Source: a virus. Taken from it: DNA of 56,254 nt. The notes beneath the pieces were generated by a model. That model worked only from the letters and a program-made list of their open reading frames with translations. It did not search any database and was not told the DNA's origin. The stretch covers positions 1-56,254 of the IMG/VR virus record IMGVR_UViG_3300042945_000413, one strand, 5' to 3'. The position numbers were made by a program, and so were the translations under genes. Of this stretch, positions 6,886 to 15,713 are shown piece after piece. Numbering within the stretch: the stretch's first letter is position 1; each line of letters begins with the position of its first letter.

Positions 6886-9800
6886 TTTATTTCCTTTATC
6901 ATTAGGGTTCCATCTTCTAATTTTGATAGAACGGGTTTGCTTTTCATTCCTTCACGCATTCTTGCTAACACCTTAGCATACATTGCTGGGAATGCTATTG
7001 CTCGTGTGAGCTGTTTGTTTTTATCTGTCATAACAATATGCGCCATTGTTTTGCCAGCTTTAGTTTTATATGGATTAAAGTTAATAACTAATTGTTCGTC
7101 ATCTTCTAAATCATATTCTTTTCTATATAAATAGTCTACAAAAAGATCTGACCCATTTGGATCTATATCATTTACTTTAATATACCTTGCAATACGATTA
7201 TCTCCAACAAGAATAAAATACATCTGCCCTGTTTCAATTTGCGTCTGCTCATTATGGAATAAACCTATTGATCCAGTTTCATCTACTAATTCTACTCTTG
7301 CCCACCCAGTACCACGCTTAATACTTTTAACCATTCCAAACATTGGGAATGATCCTAAATCATCAAAATCTTGAATTGGTTTTGCTTGAGCTTTAATTCT
7401 TGGTGGTATTGATTCTAAATTAAATGTAGGAATACCTAAGTATTCGTAGTAGTTTTCTTTTTCCTTACCGTCTCTGAGATTGTCCTCAAAAGCAGCACCG
7501 CCAATAGCATTAAGAGCAGATACAGCCCTACTGTTAATCCCGCTGCCTTTCGCAGAGGCTTTTTGTACGAAATCGGAATAATTGGCATATGGCCTTCTTT
7601 CTATAATTTTATTTGCAATGCTGTCTGAGATAAATTTAACTTCAGCTAAACCAAATTGAATTGCTTTTTCTTTTAATGAAAAATATACATCTGACTCATT
7701 AATGTGTGGCAGCAATACTTTAAGATTTAATCTTTTAGCCTCAATTAAATATTCTGTTCTTTTGTCTTTATCGTTTTCGTTTTTAAGAATTGAAAAAATA
7801 AATTCAAGCGGGTAATAATGTTTAAGCCAAGCCGTATAATAACTAAGCATGGAATAAGCAACAGCGTGACTACGATTAAAAGAATAACCTGCGTGAGCTT
7901 CAAAATCATGCCATAGGGATTCCGCTTTCTTTTTAGAAATGTGTTTTGAAGCCCCATCAACAAATTGATCCTTGAACTGGTCGAACTCTTTTGCATCTTT
8001 CTTCTTTCCAATAATCTTGCGGACCTTGTCAGCCTCTGACCAAGACATACCACCTAAATGTACGCAAGCCTGCATAACCTGCTCTTGATATATGATAACA
8101 CCATATGTATTCTCGGTAAAAGGTTTCATTATTTCATGAACATAGCTAACTGCTTCTAGTCCATGTTTTCTACTAATGTATGAGGCACCCACTGTATTCA
8201 TTGCTCCTGGTCTAACTAAAGCGTTAGATGCAGCAAGGTCTTCAAATTTGTCTACTCCCATTTTAATTAATAGATTTGTATAGGGAGTTGCTTCAGCTTG
8301 GAATACTCCTTTTGTGTATCCTTCGCTCAATGTTTTATAAACATCTTTATCATCAAATGGTAAACTAGATAAAACAATTTCTTTATTGTGTCTTTCTTTA
8401 ACTGCTTTTATTGTATCTGAAATTACCGATAGTGTTTTTAAACCCAAAGCATCTAATTTAATTAAACCAATATCTGCTACAGTATCCATATCGTAAGCAA
8501 CAACTGGTATTCTTCCTGAAACTTTATCTTGAGCATCCTCACGAGATTCAATAGGTGCAAAATTTCTTAAATCATCTTTTGCAACTACAACTCCAGCAGC
8601 ATGAACTCCAACGCTTCTAATCTTTCCACGTAATCTTTCTGCAAGCCATACAACTTCTGGATACTTCATTCTAAATTCTTTTGTGTTAGGAGACTCTATA
8701 AAATCTTCAAATGTATCAATTGATTTCATGGCACGATTAACATCTGAAAGCGGGACCATAAATACACGAGCAGCGTCTCTAACAACACCCTTGTCTTTAA
8801 AATAAGTATAGGTTGAAATAGAGGCTACGTGCTTAAATTTCTTTTTAAGATAGTCTTTAACCTCTTTACGGCGACGATCTTCAAAGTCAGTATCAATATC
8901 TGGGAAGTCATTTCTTTCAGGGTTAATAAATCGGAAAAACAATAGGTCATATTCAATTGGATCTACATCGGTAATTCCTAGCGCATAACATACTAGTGAG
9001 CCTGCAGCAGATCCACGTCCAGGACCAACCATAATATTATTTTCTTTAGCCCAATTAATCATATCGGCTACAACTAGGAAATACGAAGCAAATGATTTAT
9101 CTTTAATTATTTCTAACTCTTCAATTAATCTTTGCTCATATGTATCATTTCCTAGCCATGACGAGGTCAGGTGTAGTGTTTCTAAGCCTTTAAAGGCCAT
9201 CTGGGAGAGCTTTTCGTCTGCATCTGTCTTAGGTACTGGCAAAAGGTCTAGACCCCTGTTAAAATCGTATTCTCCAATTTTTTCAGATATCTCAATAGTA
9301 TTATCATAAATGTCTGTTCGTTTAATATTACATTTATTAAAATCAGATTCTATCTCTTCTCTACTCTGAATAAATAAATTGTAATTTTGAAATGATATTC
9401 TTCTATCTGGATAAAGATAATTAAATCTATCTAACATATTATTCATATTTCTAGACATTTCAAAGTCTGCTTCTTTATCTGATTTAGGTGATGTAGACAA
9501 TATAAGCATTGCCTCTTCTAATATTTTATCTTCACCCTTAGCATAATGAGCATCACCTGTTGCCACTGGCTTTATATCTAGTTTATCCGCTAATTCTAAC
9601 AGCTTACTATTTATTTCTTCGGGGTTATGAGATTGAACCTCAATATAAAAATCTTTGCCAAAAGTTTTCTTAAAGTCTTTAAGTATATTTTCCGCTTCCT
9701 CAAATTCTCCCTTTTCAATGCATTTACTAATAAGGCCATTAAGGCATCCAGAAAGAACAATAATATCTTCTGCATATTCTTTTAGAACCTCCCTATCAAT

Positions 9801-10163
9801 TCTAGGCTTGTGATAAAATCCTTCGTTCCAAGCCAACTCTTGAAGTATGTTTATATTCTTTAAACCGTTTTGATTTTTAGCTAATAAAATAATGTGATTG
9901 TATGCCTGAATACTTTTATCTGTTTTTGAAGATCTATCAAATCTATCTGTTGGGGATATGTATGCTTCTACGCCAAGTATTGGCTTAATGCCAATTTCTT
10001 TACAAGCCAATTGCATTTCTCTATGTGAAGACAGTGTACCATGATCTGTTATAGCAATAGATGTTTGGCCAGCATCTTTTGCAGCCTGTGCTAACTCTAG
10101 TGGAGAATTTAATCCATCCATAAGGCTGTAGTAGCTATGTACGTGAAGATGTGTAAAACTCAT
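6882..10163 (-). CDS. dnaE: DNA polymerase III alpha subunit (DnaE type) with PHP domain
   Basis: 1093 residues from the ATG at 10163, which overlaps the stop of the gene before it (TAATG); a TTG 18 bases upstream is less likely. The N-terminal PHP domain shows FTHLHVHSYYSLMDG, AITDHG, GVEAY and ATGDAHY, so its metal ligands look intact and a proofreading role is possible. The polymerase core has GPGRGSAAGSLVCY, the catalytic PDIDTDF at about 421-427 and the third Asp in KLDALGLKTL at about 571. A C-terminal OB-like region follows. No separate epsilon exonuclease or clamp was seen in the window, so host factors or the PHP domain may fill in. Confidence 0.95.
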   Translation of the reverse strand: MSFTHLHVHSYYSLMDGLNSPLELAQAAKDAGQTSIAITDHGTLSSHREMQLACKEIGIKPILGVEAYISPTDRFDRSSKTDKSIQAYNHIILLAKNQNGLKNINILQELAWNEGFYHKPRIDREVLKEYAEDIIVLSGCLNGLISKCIEKGEFEEAENILKDFKKTFGKDFYIEVQSHNPEEINSKLLELADKLDIKPVATGDAHYAKGEDKILEEAMLILSTSPKSDKEADFEMSRNMNNMLDRFNYLYPDRRISFQNYNLFIQSREEIESDFNKCNIKRTDIYDNTIEISEKIGEYDFNRGLDLLPVPKTDADEKLSQMAFKGLETLHLTSSWLGNDTYEQRLIEELEIIKDKSFASYFLVVADMINWAKENNIMVGPGRGSAAGSLVCYALGITDVDPIEYDLLFFRFINPERNDFPDIDTDFEDRRRKEVKDYLKKKFKHVASISTYTYFKDKGVVRDAARVFMVPLSDVNRAMKSIDTFEDFIESPNTKEFRMKYPEVVWLAERLRGKIRSVGVHAAGVVVAKDDLRNFAPIESREDAQDKVSGRIPVVAYDMDTVADIGLIKLDALGLKTLSVISDTIKAVKERHNKEIVLSSLPFDDKDVYKTLSEGYTKGVFQAEATPYTNLLIKMGVDKFEDLAASNALVRPGAMNTVGASYISRKHGLEAVSYVHEIMKPFTENTYGVIIYQEQVMQACVHLGGMSWSEADKVRKIIGKKKDAKEFDQFKDQFVDGASKHISKKKAESLWHDFEAHAGYSFNRSHAVAYSMLSYYTAWLKHYYPLEFIFSILKNENDKDKRTEYLIEAKRLNLKVLLPHINESDVYFSLKEKAIQFGLAEVKFISDSIANKIIERRPYANYSDFVQKASAKGSGINSRAVSALNAIGGAAFEDNLRDGKEKENYYEYLGIPTFNLESIPPRIKAQAKPIQDFDDLGSFPMFGMVKSIKRGTGWARVELVDETGSIGLFHNEQTQIETGQMYFILVGDNRIARYIKVNDIDPNGSDLFVDYLYRKEYDLEDDEQLVINFNPYKTKAGKTMAHIVMTDKNKQLTRAIAFPAMYAKVLARMREGMKSKPVLSKLEDGTLMIKEIK

Positions 10164-10369
10164 TAGTATCCGCCTAAACAAATATTTCTTGTGTGACTAA
10201 GCCTAGTTTTAGTTATTGTTTTTTTACTTGGAGCATGTAGTACATCTAGGCAAGTACTGCATTTGTAACTCCACTCTTTAGCAAAATAATCGTATATTGC
10301 TCCAGATAATTTAAGATTTCTATTTCTAACAAACTCCATAAATGGGTCTGGTATCTCGTAATTTTGCAT
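10163..10369 (-). CDS. Small protein with a CxxC motif
   Basis: 68 residues. A CSTC motif lies mid-protein and a third Cys near the end (NICLGGY), possibly a zinc site with a nearby His. The stop overlaps the ATG of dnaE. A promoter-like pair (10376-10404) would start transcription almost at this ATG, so the message may be leaderless. Function unknown. Confidence 0.65.
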   Translation of the reverse strand: MQNYEIPDPFMEFVRNRNLKLSGAIYDYFAKEWSYKCSTCLDVLHAPSKKTITKTRLSHTRNICLGGY

Positions 10370-10375
10370 GTATTG

Positions 10376-10404
10376 ATTCTACTAAATAAAATAGGGGATG
10401 GCAA
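10376..10404 (-). promoter_or_regulatory. Candidate promoter for the dnaE operon
   Basis: TTGCCA, 17 bases, TAGAAT on the minus strand (5 of 6 matches in each box). It overlaps the terminator hairpin of the gene before it. The -10 box ends 6 bases before the ATG at 10369, which suggests a leaderless transcript. Confidence 0.45.
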
Positions 10405-10415
10405 TAGCCACCCCC
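10383..10415 (-). terminator. Rho-independent terminator after ssb
   Basis: GGGGGTGGC-TATT-GCCATCCCC on the minus strand (9-base stem with one G-T pair), followed by TATTTTATTT. It lies just after the SSB gene. Confidence 0.75.
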
Positions 10416-10427
10416 CAGATTATTAAA

Positions 10428-11096
10428 TTACCACTCTACGCTACCTGATGAGCCTTGAGTTTCTTCATTATTGCTATCTCCCATATAAAAAGCTTCTTGC
10501 TCTGCATACGGAACATGCCTTACGGCAGTTTTTTCAAGATCAAACAATTCAAGCGCTGCAAAATCAAAAGGTGTCTCATCTTTTGCTAACGGGATTATTG
10601 TATAACTTGTATCTGTCTTACTGCCATTTCTTTTAATACGCCACATTAAATTTGTAATGCTTCCCATTTCACCAGCATACTCAATAAGGGTAGGAGTAAT
10701 TGTTTTTCCACTGGTTCCTTGAGATAGTATTGCAACGTATGGCTCGTTCTTTCCATCATCAACTAATACATTTATATAAATACGTGTTCTGGCTTTCCAT
10801 CCAGCTTTTGGATCTTTACGATGTTGTTCATTAGCCCAGTCACGTCCTTCTGTTTCCATTGTGTCTAAAGCTTTACGTCTGTAATCTTTTGGGTTTGTGT
10901 GCTCTAATGCAATAAATCCGCATCCAAGTTTGTCATTATAGTTGGGAGAATCTGCATCCAACTCTTGAAGAAATCTAACCTTTACGCTTTCTCCGTCTTC
11001 AATTTTTAACCAACGACCTTTGTTGTCTTCTCCACCTGAATATACAGGTTTGTCTAACGCTTTGTTTAGGTCTTTTAGACCCTTTACTATACTCAT
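10428..11096 (-). CDS. ssb: Single-stranded DNA-binding protein
   Basis: 222 residues. The core has alternating strands and aromatic residues (KVRFLQEL, ARTRIYINVLV, PYVAILSQG) as in phage OB-fold SSBs, and the tail is acidic and Gly/Ser-rich, ending GSVEW, similar to SSB protein-interaction tails. A strong AAGGAGA ribosome site precedes the ATG, and the gene has its own promoter and terminator, so it may be made in excess over its neighbours. The family assignment rests on these features and on its place between primase and polymerase. Confidence 0.7.
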   Translation of the reverse strand: MSIVKGLKDLNKALDKPVYSGGEDNKGRWLKIEDGESVKVRFLQELDADSPNYNDKLGCGFIALEHTNPKDYRRKALDTMETEGRDWANEQHRKDPKAGWKARTRIYINVLVDDGKNEPYVAILSQGTSGKTITPTLIEYAGEMGSITNLMWRIKRNGSKTDTSYTIIPLAKDETPFDFAALELFDLEKTAVRHVPYAEQEAFYMGDSNNEETQGSSGSVEW

Positions 11097-11137
11097 TTTA
11101 TCTCCTTTGGTGATGGTATATATCCATCTGTACGGTT

Positions 11138-11147
11138 ATTATATCAT
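11138..11147 (-). promoter_or_regulatory. Extended -10 promoter motif before ssb
   Basis: ATGATATAAT on the minus strand right at the stop of the primase gene, 42 bases before the ssb ATG. It is identical over 10 bases to the motif before recA. Confidence 0.5.
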
Positions 11148-12142
11148 TAATTCCAGGATTTGTATTCCACATCAGAAACTGCATTCTTGATACAAGATTG
11201 AATTTCTGCTTCGGTCATGTCTCCTGAATCTTTTGCGTCATGAGGATATATCTTACCATAAGTATAAGATGCCCACAAGATGTCTTTATTCTTTAATTTA
11301 TTAGAAATTGATATTCCTAATTCTCTACCAGCCTGATCTGCGTCCGTCATGATTGTAATTTTATTAAAATATTTATTTAATAGATTAATGTTGTCTGGTG
11401 ACATATGACCGCCAAGAGTGGCAACCACGTTTGGAAAACCAGATTGATGCACACGGATTGCATCAAAGCTTGATTCTACAATTATTACATGATCGCCAAT
11501 TTTCTTAGCACGATGTATATTAAATAAAGTTTTATTTTTGGGAAGGTTGGTGCTATTCTTAAATCTTTTTTCTGTAATAGATCTTCCTACTAATCCAACT
11601 GGGGTGCCGTCTGGGCTATGCACTGGAACGGTTACCATGCCTTGAGATTCGGAATATCCTAAATTAAAATGAGACATTGAGTTATGGTTAATTCCACGAG
11701 ATTCAAAGTAGTCTCTTGCTTCTTTACTAAATGTAAGTCCTAAAGATAAATCTTCTAATTTTTTACTATCAAATTCTATAAACTCTGGTTTATCCTCAAA
11801 CATCTTATTTAGAACTTCATCAAAGTCGTCTAATGCTTGTGATTCTTTTGAAGAGACTAGTCTAATTGCTTCAAAGTCATTCTTGTTTGTAATTTTTTTA
11901 ATTAGCTGAATTATGTTGCCAGTTTCTCCACAGGCTGGATTGAAGCAAAGCCATGCCCCATTTTCTTCGCTAATATAAAAACTTGGACTATGTGTATTGT
12001 TATGAAATGGACAATATACAACTAGGTTATTATTAGACTCACTAATTATCCTTAGACCAATTTCTTTTACTATTGATTTTATATGGTTAGGTGCATATTG
12101 CGTGGAACTAATTTGCCTTGTGTTATTCCCTCTGCTTGCCAT
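11147..12142 (-). CDS. dnaG: DnaG-type DNA primase
   Basis: 331 residues from the ATG at 12142, which has an AAGGCGG ribosome site 8 bases upstream; a TTG 51 bases further up would lengthen it. The zinc-binding domain is Cys 44-His 47 (CPFH) with Cys 66 and Cys 71. The Toprim domain has Glu 223 (IVESSFDAIR) and TDADQAG with Asp 267 and Asp 269. It is shorter than bacterial DnaG and lacks an obvious helicase-binding domain. It makes RNA primers and follows the DnaB-type helicase gene. Confidence 0.93.
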   Translation of the reverse strand: MASRGNNTRQISSTQYAPNHIKSIVKEIGLRIISESNNNLVVYCPFHNNTHSPSFYISEENGAWLCFNPACGETGNIIQLIKKITNKNDFEAIRLVSSKESQALDDFDEVLNKMFEDKPEFIEFDSKKLEDLSLGLTFSKEARDYFESRGINHNSMSHFNLGYSESQGMVTVPVHSPDGTPVGLVGRSITEKRFKNSTNLPKNKTLFNIHRAKKIGDHVIIVESSFDAIRVHQSGFPNVVATLGGHMSPDNINLLNKYFNKITIMTDADQAGRELGISISNKLKNKDILWASYTYGKIYPHDAKDSGDMTEAEIQSCIKNAVSDVEYKSWN

Positions 12143-12378
12143 GCTTTCCGCCTTCCCGTATATATTCCATGAAGAGTCATTAAAAACTTCCAAGTTGTAC
12201 CCGTAAATTCTACCGAAAATGCGGTGTCTATGTCAAGTATCCTAGAGTACCCAATGTCTCTCATTTTATGAGTTAACATATTTTCATATTGATTTTTAAG
12301 TCTAATGATGTCTGAATCATCTTTAAACTCTACGTCAATTTGAAATCTTTTAATTGGTTTGTGGTGGTACATAATCAT
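12079..12378 (-). CDS. Unidentified protein between helicase and primase
   Basis: 99 residues. It overlaps the end of the helicase gene by about 29 bases and the start of the primase by 64, each in a different frame. The sequence has alternating polar and hydrophobic strands (RFQIDVEF, FSVEFTGTTWKFLMTL). It starts MIMY with two possible ATGs and no clear ribosome site. Family not recognised. Confidence 0.6.
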   Translation of the reverse strand: MIMYHHKPIKRFQIDVEFKDDSDIIRLKNQYENMLTHKMRDIGYSRILDIDTAFSVEFTGTTWKFLMTLHGIYTGRRKAWQAEGITQGKLVPRNMHLTI

Positions 12379-13588
12379 ACAATTCTTTGATAATACCTCT
12401 GTTAATATCCCAATCTAAATGAAAATCAAACTCATGACCATGACGATTTTTTCTAGAAACAATTTCAATTAAATTAGTTCCTGGATATCTATGAACAGCC
12501 ATAGCCATATCAGCATCATATTCAATAGCTTTAGACCATGCAACTTGACTCATCATTGGCGGATTGTCTTGATCAGAAATATCATCTGCCGTTGCTGCAG
12601 TAATATCTATGACTGGTATGTTGTTTGTTACGGCCAATAATTTAAATTCACGAGATACGTTTCTATTTCTTTCTACTTCAGAATTACTTCGTTTATTGTC
12701 ATTAAACAATTGATGATAATCTAAGATAACTAAATCTGGTTTATGCTGATCAATCTTACCTTGAATAGTTGCTGGAGTTACATCTCCTGCTCCCTCATTT
12801 GATACTAAAACAAAACTATTTTTACCTTCAAATTTTTTCTTACCCCATGACTTAAAGTCATCAATGTTAATGTCACCTTTTGATAAATCACTTGCTTTAA
12901 ATAAACCTGATCCAAGCATTGTGTAAATACGATCACGCATATTTTCTGGAGACATTTCAAGAGAGATAATCATTGGCTTAAATCCTTGCTCCCATGCTTT
13001 GCATGCAAGGTATGAAGTAAACCATGTCTTACCTTTTCCTGGCCAACCAATTGCAACAATTAAATGTCCTGGAGCCATGCCAGTTGGGTATGCTGTATCA
13101 ATTGCTTGAAACCCTGTTTTAATTCCTGGACTTCCACCCATTACTAATGATCTATCTTTAACAGACATAAAGTGTCTTTCTGCTGCATCTAAGTCTGTGA
13201 CATCTAAGTCTCTTACATTGTTTGTAAATCTAGAAAGACTAGCAAGTTTGCTTTGCATGTCTGCCAATACTCTAGATGCTGCATCTTCTTTTAGTGCAGA
13301 GCCACCTTGAAGAATAATGCTTTTTAATCTTGCTGACAAATACTCATTTTTTAATTTATCTAAATAATATCCAGTTTCAGCTTTTGCATTTAAGTCTGGC
13401 TCTAGGTCTTTAAACTTTTCTTGCAATACTCCAATTTCAGGAACTGCTTTAAACTTATAATAGTATGACTTTAAGCCTTCCCATATATCTCTATGTGAAG
13501 TAAATAGGTCATCAACGTTATCTGCAAGCAATGTACTGATGTCTTTGTTTTTACATACTGCCGATATTAACGTTGCTTCTGTATTCAT
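12350..13588 (-). CDS. dnaB: DnaB-like replicative helicase
   Basis: 412 residues. The N-terminal helical part (1-120) fits the DnaB N domain. The RecA-type ATPase has Walker A GWPGKGKT at 181-188, an ISLEMSPENMRDR helix as in DnaB motif 1a, and Walker B PDLVILDYHQL near 280. A DNA-binding loop with VSRKNRHG follows. It unwinds the fork 5' to 3'. The ATG overlaps the stop of the gene before it (ATGA). Confidence 0.93.
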   Translation of the reverse strand: MNTEATLISAVCKNKDISTLLADNVDDLFTSHRDIWEGLKSYYYKFKAVPEIGVLQEKFKDLEPDLNAKAETGYYLDKLKNEYLSARLKSIILQGGSALKEDAASRVLADMQSKLASLSRFTNNVRDLDVTDLDAAERHFMSVKDRSLVMGGSPGIKTGFQAIDTAYPTGMAPGHLIVAIGWPGKGKTWFTSYLACKAWEQGFKPMIISLEMSPENMRDRIYTMLGSGLFKASDLSKGDINIDDFKSWGKKKFEGKNSFVLVSNEGAGDVTPATIQGKIDQHKPDLVILDYHQLFNDNKRSNSEVERNRNVSREFKLLAVTNNIPVIDITAATADDISDQDNPPMMSQVAWSKAIEYDADMAMAVHRYPGTNLIEIVSRKNRHGHEFDFHLDWDINRGIIKELYDYVPPQTN

Positions 13589-13905
13589 TCGTTTTCGCCT
13601 TCTACTAATTTTTTAGTTGCTTCTTGAAGAATGCGACGATTTGTTTTATCCTTCTTAATTTCTCTTTCCATTATATCAATTTTATCAAAGTTAAAAAAGA
13701 AAAATTGTAACGGATGTCCATTTTTCCCTGTAATAAAATAATACTCTATCAGCTCTTTTGCACGACTATATCCCACGCTATCAATTACATCTTGCATTGC
13801 CCATTTTTCTCTATATTTATTTAACGATGGCATCTTGCCATATTTGTTTTGATACATATTTTGATATATGCTTAATAGAATATAGGGCTCTTTGCTATTT
13901 GCCAC
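13585..13905 (-). CDS. Unidentified protein just upstream of the helicase
   Basis: 106 residues with a GTG start inside the end of the gene before it. Helical, with PLQFFFFNFDKID in the middle and a charged C-terminal helix. The position directly before dnaB makes a helicase-loader or accessory role possible. No motif supports this directly. Confidence 0.65.
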   Translation of the reverse strand: MANSKEPYILLSIYQNMYQNKYGKMPSLNKYREKWAMQDVIDSVGYSRAKELIEYYFITGKNGHPLQFFFFNFDKIDIMEREIKKDKTNRRILQEATKKLVEGENE

Positions 13906-14098
13906 TCTTTAACTCTTTTTCTATATCTTGAGTTTTTTCTATTAATTTATTTTCAACAAATTTATATACTCTTTCAGTAGCATCATTAACAGTTTCGCCA
14001 TCTCTAACAGAGTCTTCTACTCCAACTCCAATTTTAATACTTTCAAAATTACCAAGATTTCTAGTAAATGATAAATCTATTTTAACTACTGTTTTCAT
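13895..14098 (-). CDS. Small protein of the replication block
   Basis: 67 residues with two strands (VVKIDLSFTRN, ESIKIGVGVED) and a C-terminal helix. Proteins of this general form are common in phage replication regions and may bind DNA. No firm family. Its ATG overlaps the stop of the zinc-finger mini-protein. Confidence 0.65.
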   Translation of the reverse strand: MKTVVKIDLSFTRNLGNFESIKIGVGVEDSVRDGETVNDATERVYKFVENKLIEKTQDIEKELKSGK

Positions 14099-14205
14099 TT
14101 ATGCTCCGCCTTTCTATGCCTGCTTAAAGTATCGCTTCCAAAAATGGCCCAGCGTAATTCTATTTCTTTGTTGCAAATATCACATACAACAAATCTACTA
14201 GACAC
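14095..14205 (-). CDS. 36-residue C2H2-type zinc-finger protein
   Basis: A short GTG-started frame fitted exactly between its neighbours: TAGTG with the gene before, ATGA with the gene after. Residues 8-11 are CDIC and the C-terminal HRKAEH gives His 30 and His 35, so the spacing is C-x2-C-x18-H-x4-H. This matches a single classical zinc finger, probably for DNA or protein binding. Confidence 0.7.
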   Translation of the reverse strand: MSSRFVVCDICNKEIELRWAIFGSDTLSRHRKAEHK

Positions 14206-14684
14206 TACTCCGCCTTCCATACTGGTACAAATCCAGAGTCGGTCTTAGTATACAATATAATGTTGTTTTTGAGAAGTGCCCTTAGTTCTGCCTTAGAAGG
14301 TATATTTTTTGTGTAACCAGCTTCTAATATATACTCATGTAATTTAAGTATGTCAGATTCACTAAGCATAAACTTAGACCACCTGCTACTTGGATTGCTT
14401 ATTGGATATACTCTTTGAGGTTTTTGTATTTTACCCTGCAAAATATATTCTTCAATTGTTACTTTGTGTCTGCCTAATATTTGACCAACTTGTTTTATAG
14501 TATAAGCAGTTTCCATATTTTTTTCGGCATCGGAGTATGAGTACATTACCCTTTTTTTATCTGGGTAGCACCATGCAACAATTTCGTCTTTAGCTCTAGA
14601 CAATCTAATTACTTTATGTAATTTATTGTTTAAGAAGAAATAGAGAAATTTTTTGCGTACTCTCGATCTTTTTTTTCTAACCAT
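14205..14684 (-). CDS. MerR/excisionase-like HTH protein
   Basis: 159 residues. After a very basic start, residues about 57-120 have a winged-helix pattern (AYTIKQVGQILGRHKVTIEE, then SRWSKFMLSESDIL) typical of MerR- or excisionase-type DNA-binding domains. The ATG at 14684 makes a 55-base overlap with the gene before it, so a later start is possible. It could regulate the replication genes. The target is unknown. Confidence 0.65.
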   Translation of the reverse strand: MVRKKRSRVRKKFLYFFLNNKLHKVIRLSRAKDEIVAWCYPDKKRVMYSYSDAEKNMETAYTIKQVGQILGRHKVTIEEYILQGKIQKPQRVYPISNPSSRWSKFMLSESDILKLHEYILEAGYTKNIPSKAELRALLKNNIILYTKTDSGFVPVWKAE

Positions 14685-14815
14685 TTTCCAAATCTATTCG
14701 TTTCTTTATTGATCATCCATCTTTTTCCGCATAGGAGACAAAAAAGCTCTACGTGCAATTTTTGGGAAAAAACTCTATCTACAAAAACTCTGCCGTTGCA
14801 TTTTGCACACCACAT
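14630..14815 (-). CDS. Small zinc-ribbon protein
   Basis: 61 residues: Cys 3-x2-Cys 6 and a second CLLC pair around residues 26-29 with a Gly-Lys-Arg turn, then a basic helix. This is a typical zinc ribbon. TAATG junction with the phosphoesterase gene. Confidence 0.65.
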   Translation of the reverse strand: MWCAKCNGRVFVDRVFSQKLHVELFCLLCGKRWMINKETNRFGKWLEKKDREYAKNFSISS

Positions 14816-15630
14816 TATAAAGTAAACAACTTTCCGTCAACAACACAAGTATACTCTGGAGATACGTGAATCATGTTAACGTGTGGATATTTGCCACCTT
14901 CAATATGTGCTATGGCAAATCCTTTTTGCCAATCGTGATGCTGGGTGTATTTCATTCCTGGTCCCTTTTCATCGCACATATGACCAATCTCATATCCACG
15001 CAAAGTTTCCCCCTTGCCTTTATTTCTTAATTCATAAGTAACTAAATGAGATGCAATCCTATGAGAATGTCCTCTAATTAAAGATACTTGTAAATCTTCC
15101 ATGTCTTTTCTAACCGACCCTGTTGCTGAAATTGAAATTCCATGATGGACGTGGATATCTCCAAAACGTTTCTTTGGCAATTCATTATAATAAATATAAT
15201 CATATCCTAATGAATCTAAACTCCATAAAGCTTCTGGGGTAACATGCTTTGCATATTCAGGAATTTTCTTATCTAAATAATCAAAAATTCTAATATCATG
15301 ATTTCCTAACGCTGAGAATAGCTGTGCGTTGGGAAGCATCTTTCTTGTTCTTTCATAAAATTCACGGGCACCACTTGCCTCAAACTTCATGTCTTTTAGC
15401 ATTAACTCTAAATCATTTGTTACGTCGTCATTCTTGTATGCCTTTAAAAACTCTGTTGGCTTTCCTTCTGTAAATCTACTGTAGCAAGCCTGATCATCTG
15501 TGTCGCCAAGATAGTCTACAACATCTGGCTTAAACCACTTCATAACCTTAAACCAAAGCTCAATCATTTTATCATCTTGATATGGAAATTGCTGATCCGA
15601 TGATAGCATCCACTTTAAATCATTAGACAT
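14815..15630 (-). CDS. Calcineurin-like metallophosphoesterase
   Basis: 271 residues. Motifs in order: Asp 12 (SSDQQF, with Gln where many members have His), GDTDD at 42-46, GNHD at 109-112, HHG near 162-164 and GHSH at 187-190. These bind two metal ions and hydrolyse phosphoesters; phage members may act on DNA ends or cyclic nucleotides. It is the first gene of the replication operon, behind a promoter and a hairpin leader. Substrate not known. Confidence 0.85.
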   Translation of the reverse strand: MSNDLKWMLSSDQQFPYQDDKMIELWFKVMKWFKPDVVDYLGDTDDQACYSRFTEGKPTEFLKAYKNDDVTNDLELMLKDMKFEASGAREFYERTRKMLPNAQLFSALGNHDIRIFDYLDKKIPEYAKHVTPEALWSLDSLGYDYIYYNELPKKRFGDIHVHHGISISATGSVRKDMEDLQVSLIRGHSHRIASHLVTYELRNKGKGETLRGYEIGHMCDEKGPGMKYTQHHDWQKGFAIAHIEGGKYPHVNMIHVSPEYTCVVDGKLFTL

Positions 15631-15640
15631 TTAATATCCT

Positions 15641-15670
15641 TAAATTAAAAAAGTCACGGTTTCGTGACTT
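15641..15670 (-). terminator. Terminator or attenuator before the replication operon
   Basis: AAGTCACG-AAAC-CGTGACTT on the minus strand (perfect 8-base stem) followed by TTTTAATTTA. It lies about 10-30 bases after the likely start point of the promoter at 15686-15713, so it sits in that transcript's leader and may also end the upstream operon. Confidence 0.75.
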
Positions 15671-15678
15671 TATTGAAC

Positions 15679-15695
15679 ATGTTATATTTTAACAT
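15679..15695. promoter_or_regulatory. Palindrome over the -10 box, possible operator
   Basis: ATGTTA-TATTT-TAACAT, a perfect 6-base inverted repeat that covers the -10 box of the promoter at 15686-15713. This is where a repressor dimer could bind. AT-rich chance palindromes are also possible. Confidence 0.35.
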
Positions 15696-15713
15696 ATTGA
15701 TATGCTTTGTCAA
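15686..15713 (-). promoter_or_regulatory. Promoter for the replication operon
   Basis: TTGACA, 16 bases, TAAAAT on the minus strand. The -35 box overlaps the stop codon of the gene ending at 15710. Confidence 0.6.

Noticed and set aside
10163-10181. Longer DnaE from a TTG
   Set aside because: The ATG at 10163 forms the TAATG junction seen at other genes here and starts right before the conserved THLHVH motif.
12142-12193. Longer primase from a TTG
   Set aside because: The ATG at 12142 has a much better ribosome site and the added residues carry no domain.
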